NCBI GenBank assembly: GCA_027482725.1
Contig: JAIXVT010000043.1
Span: forward strand, 1 to 5,604
DNA length: 5,604 nucleotides
Reading direction: 5' to 3'
DNA from: Pseudomonadota bacterium
GTDB taxonomy: Bacteria; Bdellovibrionota; UBA1018; CAIMNF01
The notes under the pieces are model-generated. The model did not search any database, was not told the origin of the DNA, and was given only the letters and a program-made list of their open reading frames with translations. This document shows, in pieces, positions 1 to 5,532 of this stretch. How positions within the stretch are numbered: the stretch's first letter is position 1; every line of letters starts with the position of its first letter. Position numbers and translations under genes: made by a program.

Positions 1-2368
1 GCTTCAACACTTGGTCACCGTGCTCCACCGGAATAATCCGTAGGCCTTCTTTGATCTCGAACGGAACTTTTTTCAAATCCGCCACATTGTCTTTGGGGAT
101 GAGTACCGTTTTGATCATAGCGTTCTTGGCAGCCAACAGTTTTTCTTTAAGCCCGCCGATAGCCAAGACGCGTCCACGTAACGTGATCTCTCCGGTCATG
201 GCCACATCGCGTTTTACCGGGATTTTGGTCAACGCACTGGTAATTGCTGTCGCCATGGTGATGCCCGCAGAAGGACCGTCTTTAGGAACCGCTCCTTCAG
301 GGACATGCAAGTGAATGTCTACGTTCTGGTGAAAATCCGTAGGCAATCCAAGTGCATCTGCACGTGATCGCACATAGCTCATCGCCGTCGCCGCAGATTC
401 CTGCATCACTTCGCCAAGTTTCCCGGTAATTTTTACGTTACCTTTTCCTGGCAATACGCTCACCTCGATCTGGAGCATCTCTCCACCGACTTCGGTGTAC
501 GCCAAGCCATTGGTCAAGCCGATCTCGTGATTGTCTTCGAGTTTTGATTTTTGGAATTTTGCTGGCCCGAGCAAATCTTCCAAATCATCCGCTTTAATCG
601 TGATCTTGACCACGGGTCCATGCTTTTTCATCGCCGCAGGATCCGCTTGGATATCGACAATTTTCTTCGCAACCTTTCGACAAACGGTGGAAACCACGCG
701 CTCCAAGTTACGCACTCCGGCTTCCCGTGTATAACCCAAGATCAAAGACCGAATGGTCTCGTCTTCAAGCTCGATATTGCCCACTTGCAACCCGTGAAGC
801 TCCATTTGTTTTGGAAGCAGATACTTACGGACGATATTAAATTTCTCAATATCGGTGTATCCGGAAATCGTGATGACCTCCATACGATCCAAAAGCGGTT
901 TAGGAATGTTATGCAACGAGTTCGCAGTCAACACGAACATCACTTTAGAAAGATCGTAATCCACCTCCAAGTAATGATCGCCAAATGTGCCGTTCTGTTC
1001 TGGATCAAGCACTTCCAAAAGTGCACTCGACGGATCTCCGCGGAAATCCATGCTCATTTTGTCCACTTCATCCAAAAGGAAAACAGGGTTAGATGACCCG
1101 GCTTTTTTGAGCGACTGGATGATTTTTCCAGGGAGCGCCCCCACGTAAGTCCGTCGGTGTCCCCTGATTTCTGCCTCGTCACGAACGCCACCCAAAGAGG
1201 CACGAACGAATTTTTTATTCAACGATTTTGCGATGGATCGCGCCAAAGACGTTTTCCCTACACCCGGAGGCCCTGCAAAACAGATGATTTGTCCTTTAGA
1301 GTTCTGGGTAAGTTGACGAACGGCCAAGTACTCAAGCAAACGCTCTTTGACATCCTGAAGTCCATAATGGTCTTCGTTCAAAATATCCTCAGCGTGCTTT
1401 TGATCATTACGGTCTTCGGTGTACTCGCCCCAAGGCAACGTGATCAACCAGTCGATGTAGTTGCGCACCACGGTGGCCTCGGCAGACATCGGCGACATCA
1501 TGCGGAGTTTTTTCAGCTCTTTAGTCGCTTTCTCCTTAGCCTCTTTGCTCATGGCCTTAGTCTTGATCTGTTTCTCAATCGCAAGGAGTTCGGCCTTAAA
1601 CTCATCTTTTTCCCCGAGTTCTTTTTGAATGGCCTGCATTTGCTCATTCAAGTAGTACTCTTTTTGCGACTTCTCCATTTGTTTCTTAACTCGTGTGCGA
1701 ATGCGGCGCTCGACTTGGAGGATTTCGATTTCCCCCTGCATCAACTCCAATAATTTCTCTAGCCTTTTGGTAGGCGAGAGAATTTCAAGCAACCCTTGCT
1801 TGTCCTCGAACTTTAAATTCAAATGGGCAACAATCACGTCCGCAAGCCGGGAAGGCTCCTCGATCCCATTCACACTCATCAACATCTCTGGAGGAATGCG
1901 TTTGTTCAGCTTGACGTAGTTTTCGAACGTAGCTTTTACCGAACGAATCCAGCCTTCGATCTCGACATTTTTATCTGCGAGTTCTTGAACGATCTCGACT
2001 TCCGCCTCGATCATCGCATCGCTTTCCATGAACTTCAGCATGCGCGCGCGTCGCTTCCCTTCGATCAACACTTTCACCGTGTTATCAGGGAGTCGTAGAA
2101 TCTGAAGAATAGTCCCCAAGGTGCCGACTTCGAAAATATCGCCCTCTGTGGGATTGACTGTAGTGGCTTGTTGCTGTGCGACCAAAAAGAGTTCTTTTTT
2201 CTTTTCGACGCACTCCTCTAGTGCATTGATTGATTTTTCACGTCCAACAAAAAGAGGCACCACCATATGGGGAAAAACAATGACCTCTCTCAAGGGAAGT
2301 AAGGGTACTGTAATTTTTTCTGCCTTATCCGAAGATTTCTCGGTGCGGTCTGATTTGGATTTGCTCAT
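1..2368 (-). CDS. lon: ATP-dependent protease Lon (endopeptidase La), C-terminal end cut off by the window edge
   Basis: Lon is a cytosolic AAA+ serine protease that unfolds and degrades misfolded and specific regulatory proteins as a ring-shaped hexamer. The minus strand reads openly for 789 codons from ATG at 2368 to the left edge. Order: a charged N-terminal tail (about 1-18); the substrate-binding LON N-domain from VPLLPLREVIVFPHMVVPLF (21-40) to about 220; a coiled helical segment (about 220-300); and the AAA+ module with Walker A GPPGVGKT (366-373, Lys372) and Walker B FLLDE (Asp433, Glu434). The protease domain follows, with Ser700 in PKDGPSAG and Lys743 in GGLKEK forming the Ser-Lys dyad. 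Numbering runs 10 ahead of E. coli Lon in the ATPase and 21 ahead in the protease domain, so probably only 15-30 residues are missing. An in-frame TAA five codons upstream makes ATG 2368 the first possible ATG. It has no good Shine-Dalgarno sequence directly before it. The clpX terminator upstream suggests lon has its own promoter. The frame shows no interruption. Confidence 0.98.
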   Translation of the reverse strand, partial: MSKSKSDRTEKSSDKAEKITVPLLPLREVIVFPHMVVPLFVGREKSINALEECVEKKKELFLVAQQQATTVNPTEGDIFEVGTLGTILQILRLPDNTVKVLIEGKRRARMLKFMESDAMIEAEVEIVQELADKNVEIEGWIRSVKATFENYVKLNKRIPPEMLMSVNGIEEPSRLADVIVAHLNLKFEDKQGLLEILSPTKRLEKLLELMQGEIEILQVERRIRTRVKKQMEKSQKEYYLNEQMQAIQKELGEKDEFKAELLAIEKQIKTKAMSKEAKEKATKELKKLRMMSPMSAEATVVRNYIDWLITLPWGEYTEDRNDQKHAEDILNEDHYGLQDVKERLLEYLAVRQLTQNSKGQIICFAGPPGVGKTSLARSIAKSLNKKFVRASLGGVRDEAEIRGHRRTYVGALPGKIIQSLKKAGSSNPVFLLDEVDKMSMDFRGDPSSALLEVLDPEQNGTFGDHYLEVDYDLSKVMFVLTANSLHNIPKPLLDRMEVITISGYTDIEKFNIVRKYLLPKQMELHGLQVGNIELEDETIRSLILGYTREAGVRNLERVVSTVCRKVAKKIVDIQADPAAMKKHGPVVKITIKADDLEDLLGPAKFQKSKLEDNHEIGLTNGLAYTEVGGEMLQIEVSVLPGKGNVKITGKLGEVMQESAATAMSYVRSRADALGLPTDFHQNVDIHLHVPEGAVPKDGPSAGITMATAITSALTKIPVKRDVAMTGEITLRGRVLAIGGLKEKLLAAKNAMIKTVLIPKDNVADLKKVPFEIKEGLRIIPVEHGDQVLK

Positions 2369-2383
2369 GGCCCTAAGCGATTA

Positions 2384-2406
2384 GAGGCGAGAAGAATTCT
2401 CCCCTC
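2384..2406 (-). promoter_or_regulatory. Hairpin in the lon leader
   Basis: On the minus strand GAGG-g-GAGAA, a TTC loop, and TTCTC-g-CCTC form a nine-pair stem with one G-G mismatch, ending 15 nt before the lon ATG. A strong Shine-Dalgarno-like run, AAGGAAGGAG (2419-2410), lies on the far side of this stem, whereas the bases next to the ATG (CTTAGGGCC) offer only a poor one. The dyad could be an operator or an RNA element that affects translation. The symmetry is seen directly; a function is inferred. It does not match the CIRCE or HAIR heat-shock operators as I know them. Confidence 0.4.
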
Positions 2407-2446
2407 GTGCTCCTTCCTTTGTTTATTTCATCACATCGAACCAAAT

Positions 2447-2483
2447 AAAAAAACCGAAGGAATGCATTTCCCTCGGTTTTTTT
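2447..2483 (-). terminator. Intrinsic terminator after clpX (symmetrical, could work both ways)
   Basis: On the minus strand CCGAGGGAA and TTCCTTCGG (outer ends 2476 and 2454) form a nine-pair stem with one G-T wobble around a five-base loop, followed at once by seven T's. Seven A's precede the stem, so on the plus strand it is also a hairpin followed by seven T's. It lies between the clpX stop (2506) and the lon start (2368), the expected place to end a clpP-clpX transcript and separate it from lon. Nothing reads toward it on the plus strand in this window. A weaker A/T-only hairpin (TTGAAAA/TTTTCAA, 2482-2501) lies between it and the clpX stop. Confidence 0.88.
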
Positions 2484-2505
2484 GAAAATAATTTTTTTCA
2501 ACGAA

Positions 2506-3813
2506 TTAAGCTGACTCTGCGCTGGGCTTAGATGTTGCCTCAGTTGTAGGCTCAGCATGCACCACAATCGGACGCTCTCCCTTTTCGACCGAAGCCTTGG
2601 TCACGATGACTTTTTTTGCAGTTTGATCGTTGGGAAGCTCAAACATCACATCCAACATGGATTGCTCAACAATAGCACGTAGGCCCCGGGCACCCGTTTT
2701 CCGTTTGATCGCTTCACGAGCTACCGCAGTCAATGCATCAGGCTCAAACTCAAGCTCGACGCCATCATACTCCAATAAACGGGCATACTGTTTAGTGAGC
2801 GCATTTTTGGGTTTAGTTAAAATTTCCATCAATGTTTCTTCGGTCAATTCCTCCAAAGTTGCGGTTACCGGAACCCGTCCGATAAACTCGGGGATCATCC
2901 CAAATTTCACCAAATCTTCTGGCTCGACATCAGCAATCAACTTGGAGAGGGTCGATTCTTCCTTGGAGGTAATGTTGGCATTAAACCCAAGTGCGCGCTT
3001 GCCACGACGCTGGGACACAACCCGATCCAAACCCACAAACGCCCCACCGACGATAAATAAAATGTTGCGGGTATCGACTTGGATAAATTCTTGCTGCGGG
3101 TGTTTACGCCCACCTTTGGGCGGAATATTCGCTATCGTCCCTTCCATGAGCTTTAAGAGCGCCTGCTGAACGCCTTCTCCGCTCACGTCTCTTGTGATCG
3201 AAGGGTTTTCGCTTTTCCGGGATATTTTATCAATTTCGTCGATGTAAACAATTCCGCGCTGGGCTTTTTCGACATTGAACTCTGAATTTTGAAGGAGATT
3301 CAAAATAATGTTTTCAACATCTTCACCTACATAACCTGCTTCGGTTAACGTGGTCGCGTCCGCAATCGCAAAAGGAACGTTCAAGATACGCGCAAGCGAT
3401 TCGGCCAAAAGCGTTTTCCCGGACCCCGTAGGACCGATCAATAAAATATTACTCTTCGACAGTTCAACATCTTTGCCGCCTTTTTTCAGTTGGGCCTGAT
3501 GCTGAATGCGCTTGTAGTGATTGTAAACGGCGACCGATAAAATGCGTTTCGCTTTGGTCTGTCCAATGACGAAATCATCTAAAAACGCTTTGATCTCGGA
3601 CGGCTTAGGAAGCTTGGGCTGACCAGACGCGGTTGCGGTTTGTGTGCCGTCTTTAGCGCCTTCGTCCCTAATGATGTCGTTGCACAAGTCGATACACTCG
3701 TCACAAATGTACACACTTGGCCCAGCGATCAGCTTTTTCACTTCACGCTGCGATTTTCCGCAAAATGAGCACGTGAGATTTCCGAAACTGTCTCCAAACT
3801 TTTTACTATCCAC
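2506..3813 (-). CDS. clpX: ATP-dependent Clp protease ATP-binding subunit ClpX
   Basis: ClpX is the AAA+ unfoldase that recognises tagged substrates, such as SsrA-tagged proteins, and threads them into ClpP. The 435-residue product has family-typical length. It opens with a zinc-binding domain whose four cysteines are Cys15, Cys18, Cys37 and Cys40. The AAA+ module follows: Walker A GPTGSGKT (127-134), pore loop GYVGED (160-165), Walker B IVYIDE (188-193), RKH pore loop (236-238), arginine finger in EFIGR (Arg313) and sensor 2 GARGLR (374-379, Arg376). The ClpP-docking loop reads LGF (275-277) where E. coli has IGF. The tail after about 410 is low complexity and rich in Ala, Thr, Glu and Ser. 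The start codon is GTG at 3813, 2 nt after the clpP TAA, with GGGGGA seven bases upstream inside the end of clpP. This tight spacing implies co-transcription and probably coupled translation. Identification is secure. Confidence 0.98.
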   Translation of the reverse strand: MDSKKFGDSFGNLTCSFCGKSQREVKKLIAGPSVYICDECIDLCNDIIRDEGAKDGTQTATASGQPKLPKPSEIKAFLDDFVIGQTKAKRILSVAVYNHYKRIQHQAQLKKGGKDVELSKSNILLIGPTGSGKTLLAESLARILNVPFAIADATTLTEAGYVGEDVENIILNLLQNSEFNVEKAQRGIVYIDEIDKISRKSENPSITRDVSGEGVQQALLKLMEGTIANIPPKGGRKHPQQEFIQVDTRNILFIVGGAFVGLDRVVSQRRGKRALGFNANITSKEESTLSKLIADVEPEDLVKFGMIPEFIGRVPVTATLEELTEETLMEILTKPKNALTKQYARLLEYDGVELEFEPDALTAVAREAIKRKTGARGLRAIVEQSMLDVMFELPNDQTAKKVIVTKASVEKGERPIVVHAEPTTEATSKPSAESA

Positions 3814-3815
3814 GC

Positions 3816-4484
3816 TTATTTCCCCCGTTTCTCGACGACTTTATCAATGAGCCCGTATTCCACGGCTTCTGCTGCGGAAAGGTAATTGTCGCGATCCGTA
3901 TCGCGTCGAATGGTTTCGATGTCTTTCCCCGTGTGCTCCGCCAGCATTTGATTGAGTCGCTCTTTAAGCGATAAAATTTCTTTGGCTTGAATTTCTATAT
4001 CACTCGCTTGGCCGCGTGCTCCGCCCAGAGGTTGGTGAATCATAATCCGAGCATTAGGGAGTGCGTAGCGCTTTCCTTTCTTCCCTGCCGAAAGCAAAAA
4101 AGCGCCCATGCTTGCGGCCATTCCTAAACAATAGGTGGCCACATCACACTGAATAAAATTCATGATGTCGTAAATACCGAGACCGGAATACACCACTCCC
4201 CCCGGAGAGTTGATATAGAGGTGAATATCTTTATCAGGGTCGTTCGACTCCAAAAAGAACATCTGCGCAATAAGCAGGTTTGCAACCGTGTCGTTTACTT
4301 CGGTTCCTAAAAAGATGATGCGATCTAAAAGAAGACGCGAATAAATATCGTACTGTCGCTCTCCGCGTGCCGTCTGTTCAATCACTATCGGATTGGGAAT
4401 ATAAGCTCGCGCGGGGTCGAACCCCACGGTTTCGGGTTGTACCAAATGGTCGGGAAGGCGTGAAAACTTGGGCGCGTGAATCAT
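3816..4484 (-). CDS. clpP: ATP-dependent Clp protease proteolytic subunit ClpP
   Basis: ClpP is the serine peptidase that forms a double heptameric barrel and degrades polypeptides delivered by ClpX. The 222-residue product has the full catalytic triad: Ser125 in GMAASMGA, His150 in MIHQPLGG and Asp199 in DRDN. Other family marks are IEQTARGERQYDIYSRLL (35-52) and the oligomer-strand region INSPGG (91-96). All three catalytic residues sit 14 places later than in the E. coli precursor, so the N-terminal leader is about 14 residues longer than usual. By alignment the mature protein would begin near Ala27-Ile29. The start is well supported: AAGGA lies six bases before ATG 4484, and the next in-frame Met is at residue 76. 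It is the first gene of clpP-clpX. Its leader holds a strong dyad and it faces a divergent thioesterase gene. The usual upstream partner tig is not adjacent. Confidence 0.98.
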   Translation of the reverse strand: MIHAPKFSRLPDHLVQPETVGFDPARAYIPNPIVIEQTARGERQYDIYSRLLLDRIIFLGTEVNDTVANLLIAQMFFLESNDPDKDIHLYINSPGGVVYSGLGIYDIMNFIQCDVATYCLGMAASMGAFLLSAGKKGKRYALPNARIMIHQPLGGARGQASDIEIQAKEILSLKERLNQMLAEHTGKDIETIRRDTDRDNYLSAAEAVEYGLIDKVVEKRGK

Positions 4485-4490
4485 AGTCGT

Positions 4491-4495
4491 TCCTT
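4491..4495 (-). promoter_or_regulatory. Ribosome binding site of clpP
   Basis: The minus strand reads AAGGA, six bases before ATG 4484, inside a run AAAAAAGGA. It fixes the clpP start even though this gives an N-terminus longer than the family norm. It lies outside the leader hairpin at 4515-4549. Confidence 0.75.
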
Positions 4496-4514
4496 TTTTA
4501 GGCTACCTTCATTT

Positions 4515-4549
4515 GATCGGATTAAAGGCGCTCTACCTTAAATCCGGTC
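4515..4549 (-). promoter_or_regulatory. Long inverted repeat in the clpP leader (operator or RNA hairpin)
   Basis: CGGATTAAAGG (4518-4528) and CCTTAAATCCG (4536-4546) are complementary at 10 of 11 positions across a seven-base gap, and GA/TC (4515-4516 with 4548-4549) adds two more pairs. The dyad lies 31-65 bases before the clpP start and about 20 bases before its ribosome binding site. The arms contain G/C pairs at the ends and A/T in the middle, and no T-run follows on the minus strand, so a terminator is unlikely. A protein-binding dyad for stress control of clpPX, or a 5' untranslated region hairpin, are both plausible. It does not match CIRCE, HAIR or the CtsR heptamer repeat. Confidence 0.55.
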
Positions 4550-4580
4550 TTTAGATTATCAAGAGCGTACCACGAGCGTC

Positions 4581-4608
4581 TTGAGTCAATGCTCTGTCTT
4601 GGTGTAAA
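4581..4608 (+). promoter_or_regulatory. Candidate promoter for the thioesterase gene
   Basis: TTGAGT (4581-4586), a 16-base spacer and TGTAAA (4603-4608) each match the sigma-70 consensus at 4 of 6 positions. The -10 overlaps the same dyad as the candidate clpP promoter, so the two directions may be controlled together. A second weak pair, TTCACC (4612-4617) with CATAAA (4635-4640) at 17 bases, is equally possible and gives a shorter leader. Neither is strong. Confidence 0.22.
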
Positions 4609-4629
4609 GCTTTCACCCCTACGTGTCAA
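4601..4629 (-). promoter_or_regulatory. Candidate clpP promoter overlapping a dyad
   Basis: On the minus strand TTGACA (4629-4624), a perfect -35 hexamer, is followed after 17 bases by TACACC (4606-4601), a poor -10 matching 3 of 6 positions. The spacer and -10 carry GGTGAAAGCTTT-a-CACC, a near-perfect palindrome with one extra base, which might be an operator. A start near 4595 would give a leader of about 110 nt that includes the 4515-4549 hairpin. The -35 and the dyad are visible; promoter function is a guess. Confidence 0.3.
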
Positions 4630-4645
4630 ATCAACATAAACAATT

Positions 4646-4665
4646 TAAAAATGACGTAAAAATGA
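4646..4665. repeat. Direct repeat with 11-bp spacing in the divergent promoter region
   Basis: The nonamer TAAAAATGA occurs at 4646-4654 and again at 4657-4665, one helical turn apart, in an AT-rich stretch upstream of the thioesterase gene. Such phasing suits a protein bound to one face of the DNA or an AT-rich activator site. In A-rich DNA it may also be chance. Confidence 0.35.
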
Positions 4666-4702
4666 ACTGCCCGGGGCCATAGCCATCGTCTACACTCAAA
4701 AG

Positions 4703-5194
4703 ATGTCTAGCAAAACTCCTGCCGAATCGGCGGTCTTCATGACCGAACTCGTCCTGCCCAGTCATACCAATGCATTGGGTTCCATTTTTGGGGGAGTACT
4801 GATGTCCTGGATCGATATCGCGGCGGCGATCGCGGCGGGTAAGCACGCAAGATCCACCGTGGTGACAGCATCTATTGATGCACTCCACTTTATTCAGCCC
4901 ATTCGCCTAGGCCATGTGGTGGAACTGAAGGCCAGCGTGAATTACGCGGGCAAGACGTCCATGGAAGTGGGCGTGCGTGTGGATTCCGAAAATACGGTGA
5001 CGGGAGAACGCGTCCACAATGCGAGTGCCTACCTGACCTTTGTTGCGCTCGGCCCAGACGGAAAACCGAAAGCCGTACCGGAAATCAGTCCTGTGAGCGA
5101 CAGCGAAAAACGCCGTAACAATGCCGCAAAACAGCGCCGCGCATCGCGGGTGCAGTTGGCCGAAGCACTGAAGGCGCAGGAGCGGGGGAAGTAA
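4703..5194 (+). CDS. Hotdog-fold acyl-CoA thioesterase (YciA/BACH type)
   Basis: This enzyme family hydrolyses acyl-CoA to free fatty acid and coenzyme A in the cytoplasm and is thought to balance acyl-CoA pools. The 163-residue product carries one HotDog ACOT domain. Family marks are the start MTELVLPSHTNALGSIFGG (13-31), then MSWIDIAAAIAA (34-45) with Asp38 and Asn23 in the positions expected for catalysis, and VVTASIDALHF (53-63). The core ends near 116. The tail (about 133-163) is rich in Lys, Arg, Ala and Gln and looks like a charged helix, longer than a minimal family member. ATG 4703 is preferred because the residues before Met13 (TPAES) resemble the start I recall in relatives, but no clear Shine-Dalgarno sequence precedes it. 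It is transcribed away from clpP, and the sequence gives no functional tie to the Clp genes. Its codons look somewhat more G+C-rich than those of the protease genes. Exact substrate chain length cannot be told. Confidence 0.9.
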   Translation: MSSKTPAESAVFMTELVLPSHTNALGSIFGGVLMSWIDIAAAIAAGKHARSTVVTASIDALHFIQPIRLGHVVELKASVNYAGKTSMEVGVRVDSENTVTGERVHNASAYLTFVALGPDGKPKAVPEISPVSDSEKRRNNAAKQRRASRVQLAEALKAQERGK

Positions 5195-5283
5195 ATCGAA
5201 GAGCCTTCCCTACAAATTAAAAAAAATAAAAATTGTAATTATTTCGCTGTCTGTTCGGATAAATTTATTTCGGGGCTGATTGG

Positions 5284-5301
5284 GCGGAAAAACACCTCCG
5301 C
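5284..5301. repeat. Small inverted repeat downstream of the thioesterase gene
   Basis: GCGGA (5284-5288) and TCCGC (5297-5301) are perfect complements around an eight-base loop. No T-run follows on the plus strand, so it is not a convincing terminator. On the minus strand it would lie just after the stop of the 27-codon frame ending at 5303. No function is claimed. Confidence 0.3.
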
Positions 5302-5302
5302 A

Positions 5303-5386
5303 CTAAAAATGGTTGGAACGAGCGAATGAGGACCAATGTTTGGTATTTTTTTTAAATCTCTTTAAGATGCGGCATCTCTCGTACAT
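5303..5386 (-). CDS. Possible 27-residue small ORF starting in the left arm of the long inverted repeat
   Basis: On the minus strand GGGAGGA lies five bases before ATG 5386, an excellent ribosome binding site, and the frame runs 27 codons to TAG at 5303. The product begins Met-Tyr-Glu-Arg, is rich in Lys, Arg and His, and has one Trp and one Cys; I do not recognise it. It has no signal peptide or membrane segment. The T-run at 5346-5353 falls inside it as AAA codons. The best argument for it is that the mirror arm of the repeat carries the same start signal and the same first four amino acids with different codons for Glu and Arg. The arm's RNA structure could explain this equally well. Confidence 0.22.
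   Translation of the reverse strand: MYERCRILKRFKKNTKHWSSFARSNHF
5332..5353 (+). terminator. Weak intrinsic-terminator-like site downstream of the thioesterase gene
   Basis: ACCAA (5332-5336) and TTGGT (5340-5344) pair around a TGT loop and are followed by an A and eight T's (5346-5353). The stem is short and A/T-rich, so termination would be inefficient. It lies 138 bases after the thioesterase stop, and no better candidate appears between. The same bases can also be read as a promoter -35 and spacer (see 5340-5368). Confidence 0.35.
5340..5368 (+). promoter_or_regulatory. Candidate promoter just before the long inverted repeat
   Basis: TTGGTA (5340-5345) and TAAGAT (5363-5368) each match the sigma-70 hexamers at 4 of 6 positions with an ideal 17-base spacer. 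Transcription would begin near 5375, almost exactly where the long stem at 5379 begins, as expected for a structured RNA whose 5' end is paired. Hexamer matches of this quality are common by chance in A/T-rich DNA. Confidence 0.25.
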
Positions 5387-5510
5387 TTATTCCTCCCGCC
5401 CCGTGTTGCGGGTTCTTATCTGAAATCGACCCATCATCTTGAGCTTGAGATCATGCCCCGCGCTCCGGGGACGTTGCAGTCGCGCGGATTCGGCAGGAGT
5501 AAATGTACGA
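5379..5510 (+). ncRNA. Candidate structured RNA or element bounded by a 20-base inverted repeat
   Basis: Bases 5379-5398 pair with 5491-5510 at 19 of 20 positions, counting one T-G pair (5390 with 5499); the only mismatch is C-C (5395 with 5494). The T-G pair is a wobble if the plus strand is transcribed but an A-C mismatch on the minus strand, which mildly favours plus-strand RNA. The enclosed 92 bases contain CCCCG-CGCTC-CGGGG (5456-5470) and a CCCGC/GCGGG hairpin (5395-5399 with 5408-5412) that would compete with the inner end of the main stem. AGATGC-g-GCATCT (5365-5377) sits just outside. It does not match tmRNA, RNase P RNA or SRP RNA signatures that I know. A 132-bp miniature inverted-repeat element is an alternative, but I see no flanking target duplication. 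A fold this long is very unlikely by chance; its role is unknown. Confidence 0.45.
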
Positions 5511-5532
5511 ACGATCGAAGTTCAGCGGATAA
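5495..5532 (+). other. Shine-Dalgarno plus nine-codon reading frame in the right arm of the repeat
   Basis: AGGAG (5495-5499) lies three bases before ATG 5503, which opens nine codons (MYERSKFSG) ending at TAA 5530-5532. Both the AGGAG and the ATG fall inside the right arm of the long stem and would be sealed by pairing with TTTATTCCT of the left arm. It might be a leader peptide or a vestige of a gene start. After the TAA the same frame stays open to the window edge but has no ATG. Confidence 0.2.

Noticed and set aside
551..1753. Long plus-strand open frames (551-1096 and 1157-1753)
   Set aside because: They lie antisense within lon, whose minus-strand frame is continuous with all catalytic motifs. 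The predicted proteins look like no family and show the biased composition of a shadow frame.
2373..2567. Minus-strand frame of 64 codons across the end of clpX and the terminator
   Set aside because: It overlaps the clpX C-terminus in another frame and reads through the hairpin terminator; nothing in it is recognisable.
2630..3169. Plus-strand open frame of 179 codons
   Set aside because: It is antisense to the conserved ClpX AAA+ module, rich in Ser and Asn, and has no recognisable domain.
4631..4888. Minus-strand frame of 85 codons
   Set aside because: It is antisense to the start of the thioesterase gene, whose family motifs are clear, and it crosses the divergent control region.
5379..5510. 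Integron attC site or CRISPR repeat
   Set aside because: The arms lack the attC core ends (RYYYAAC and GTTRRRY), and no integrase or gene cassette is in view. There is only one repeat pair and it is inverted, so it is not a CRISPR array.
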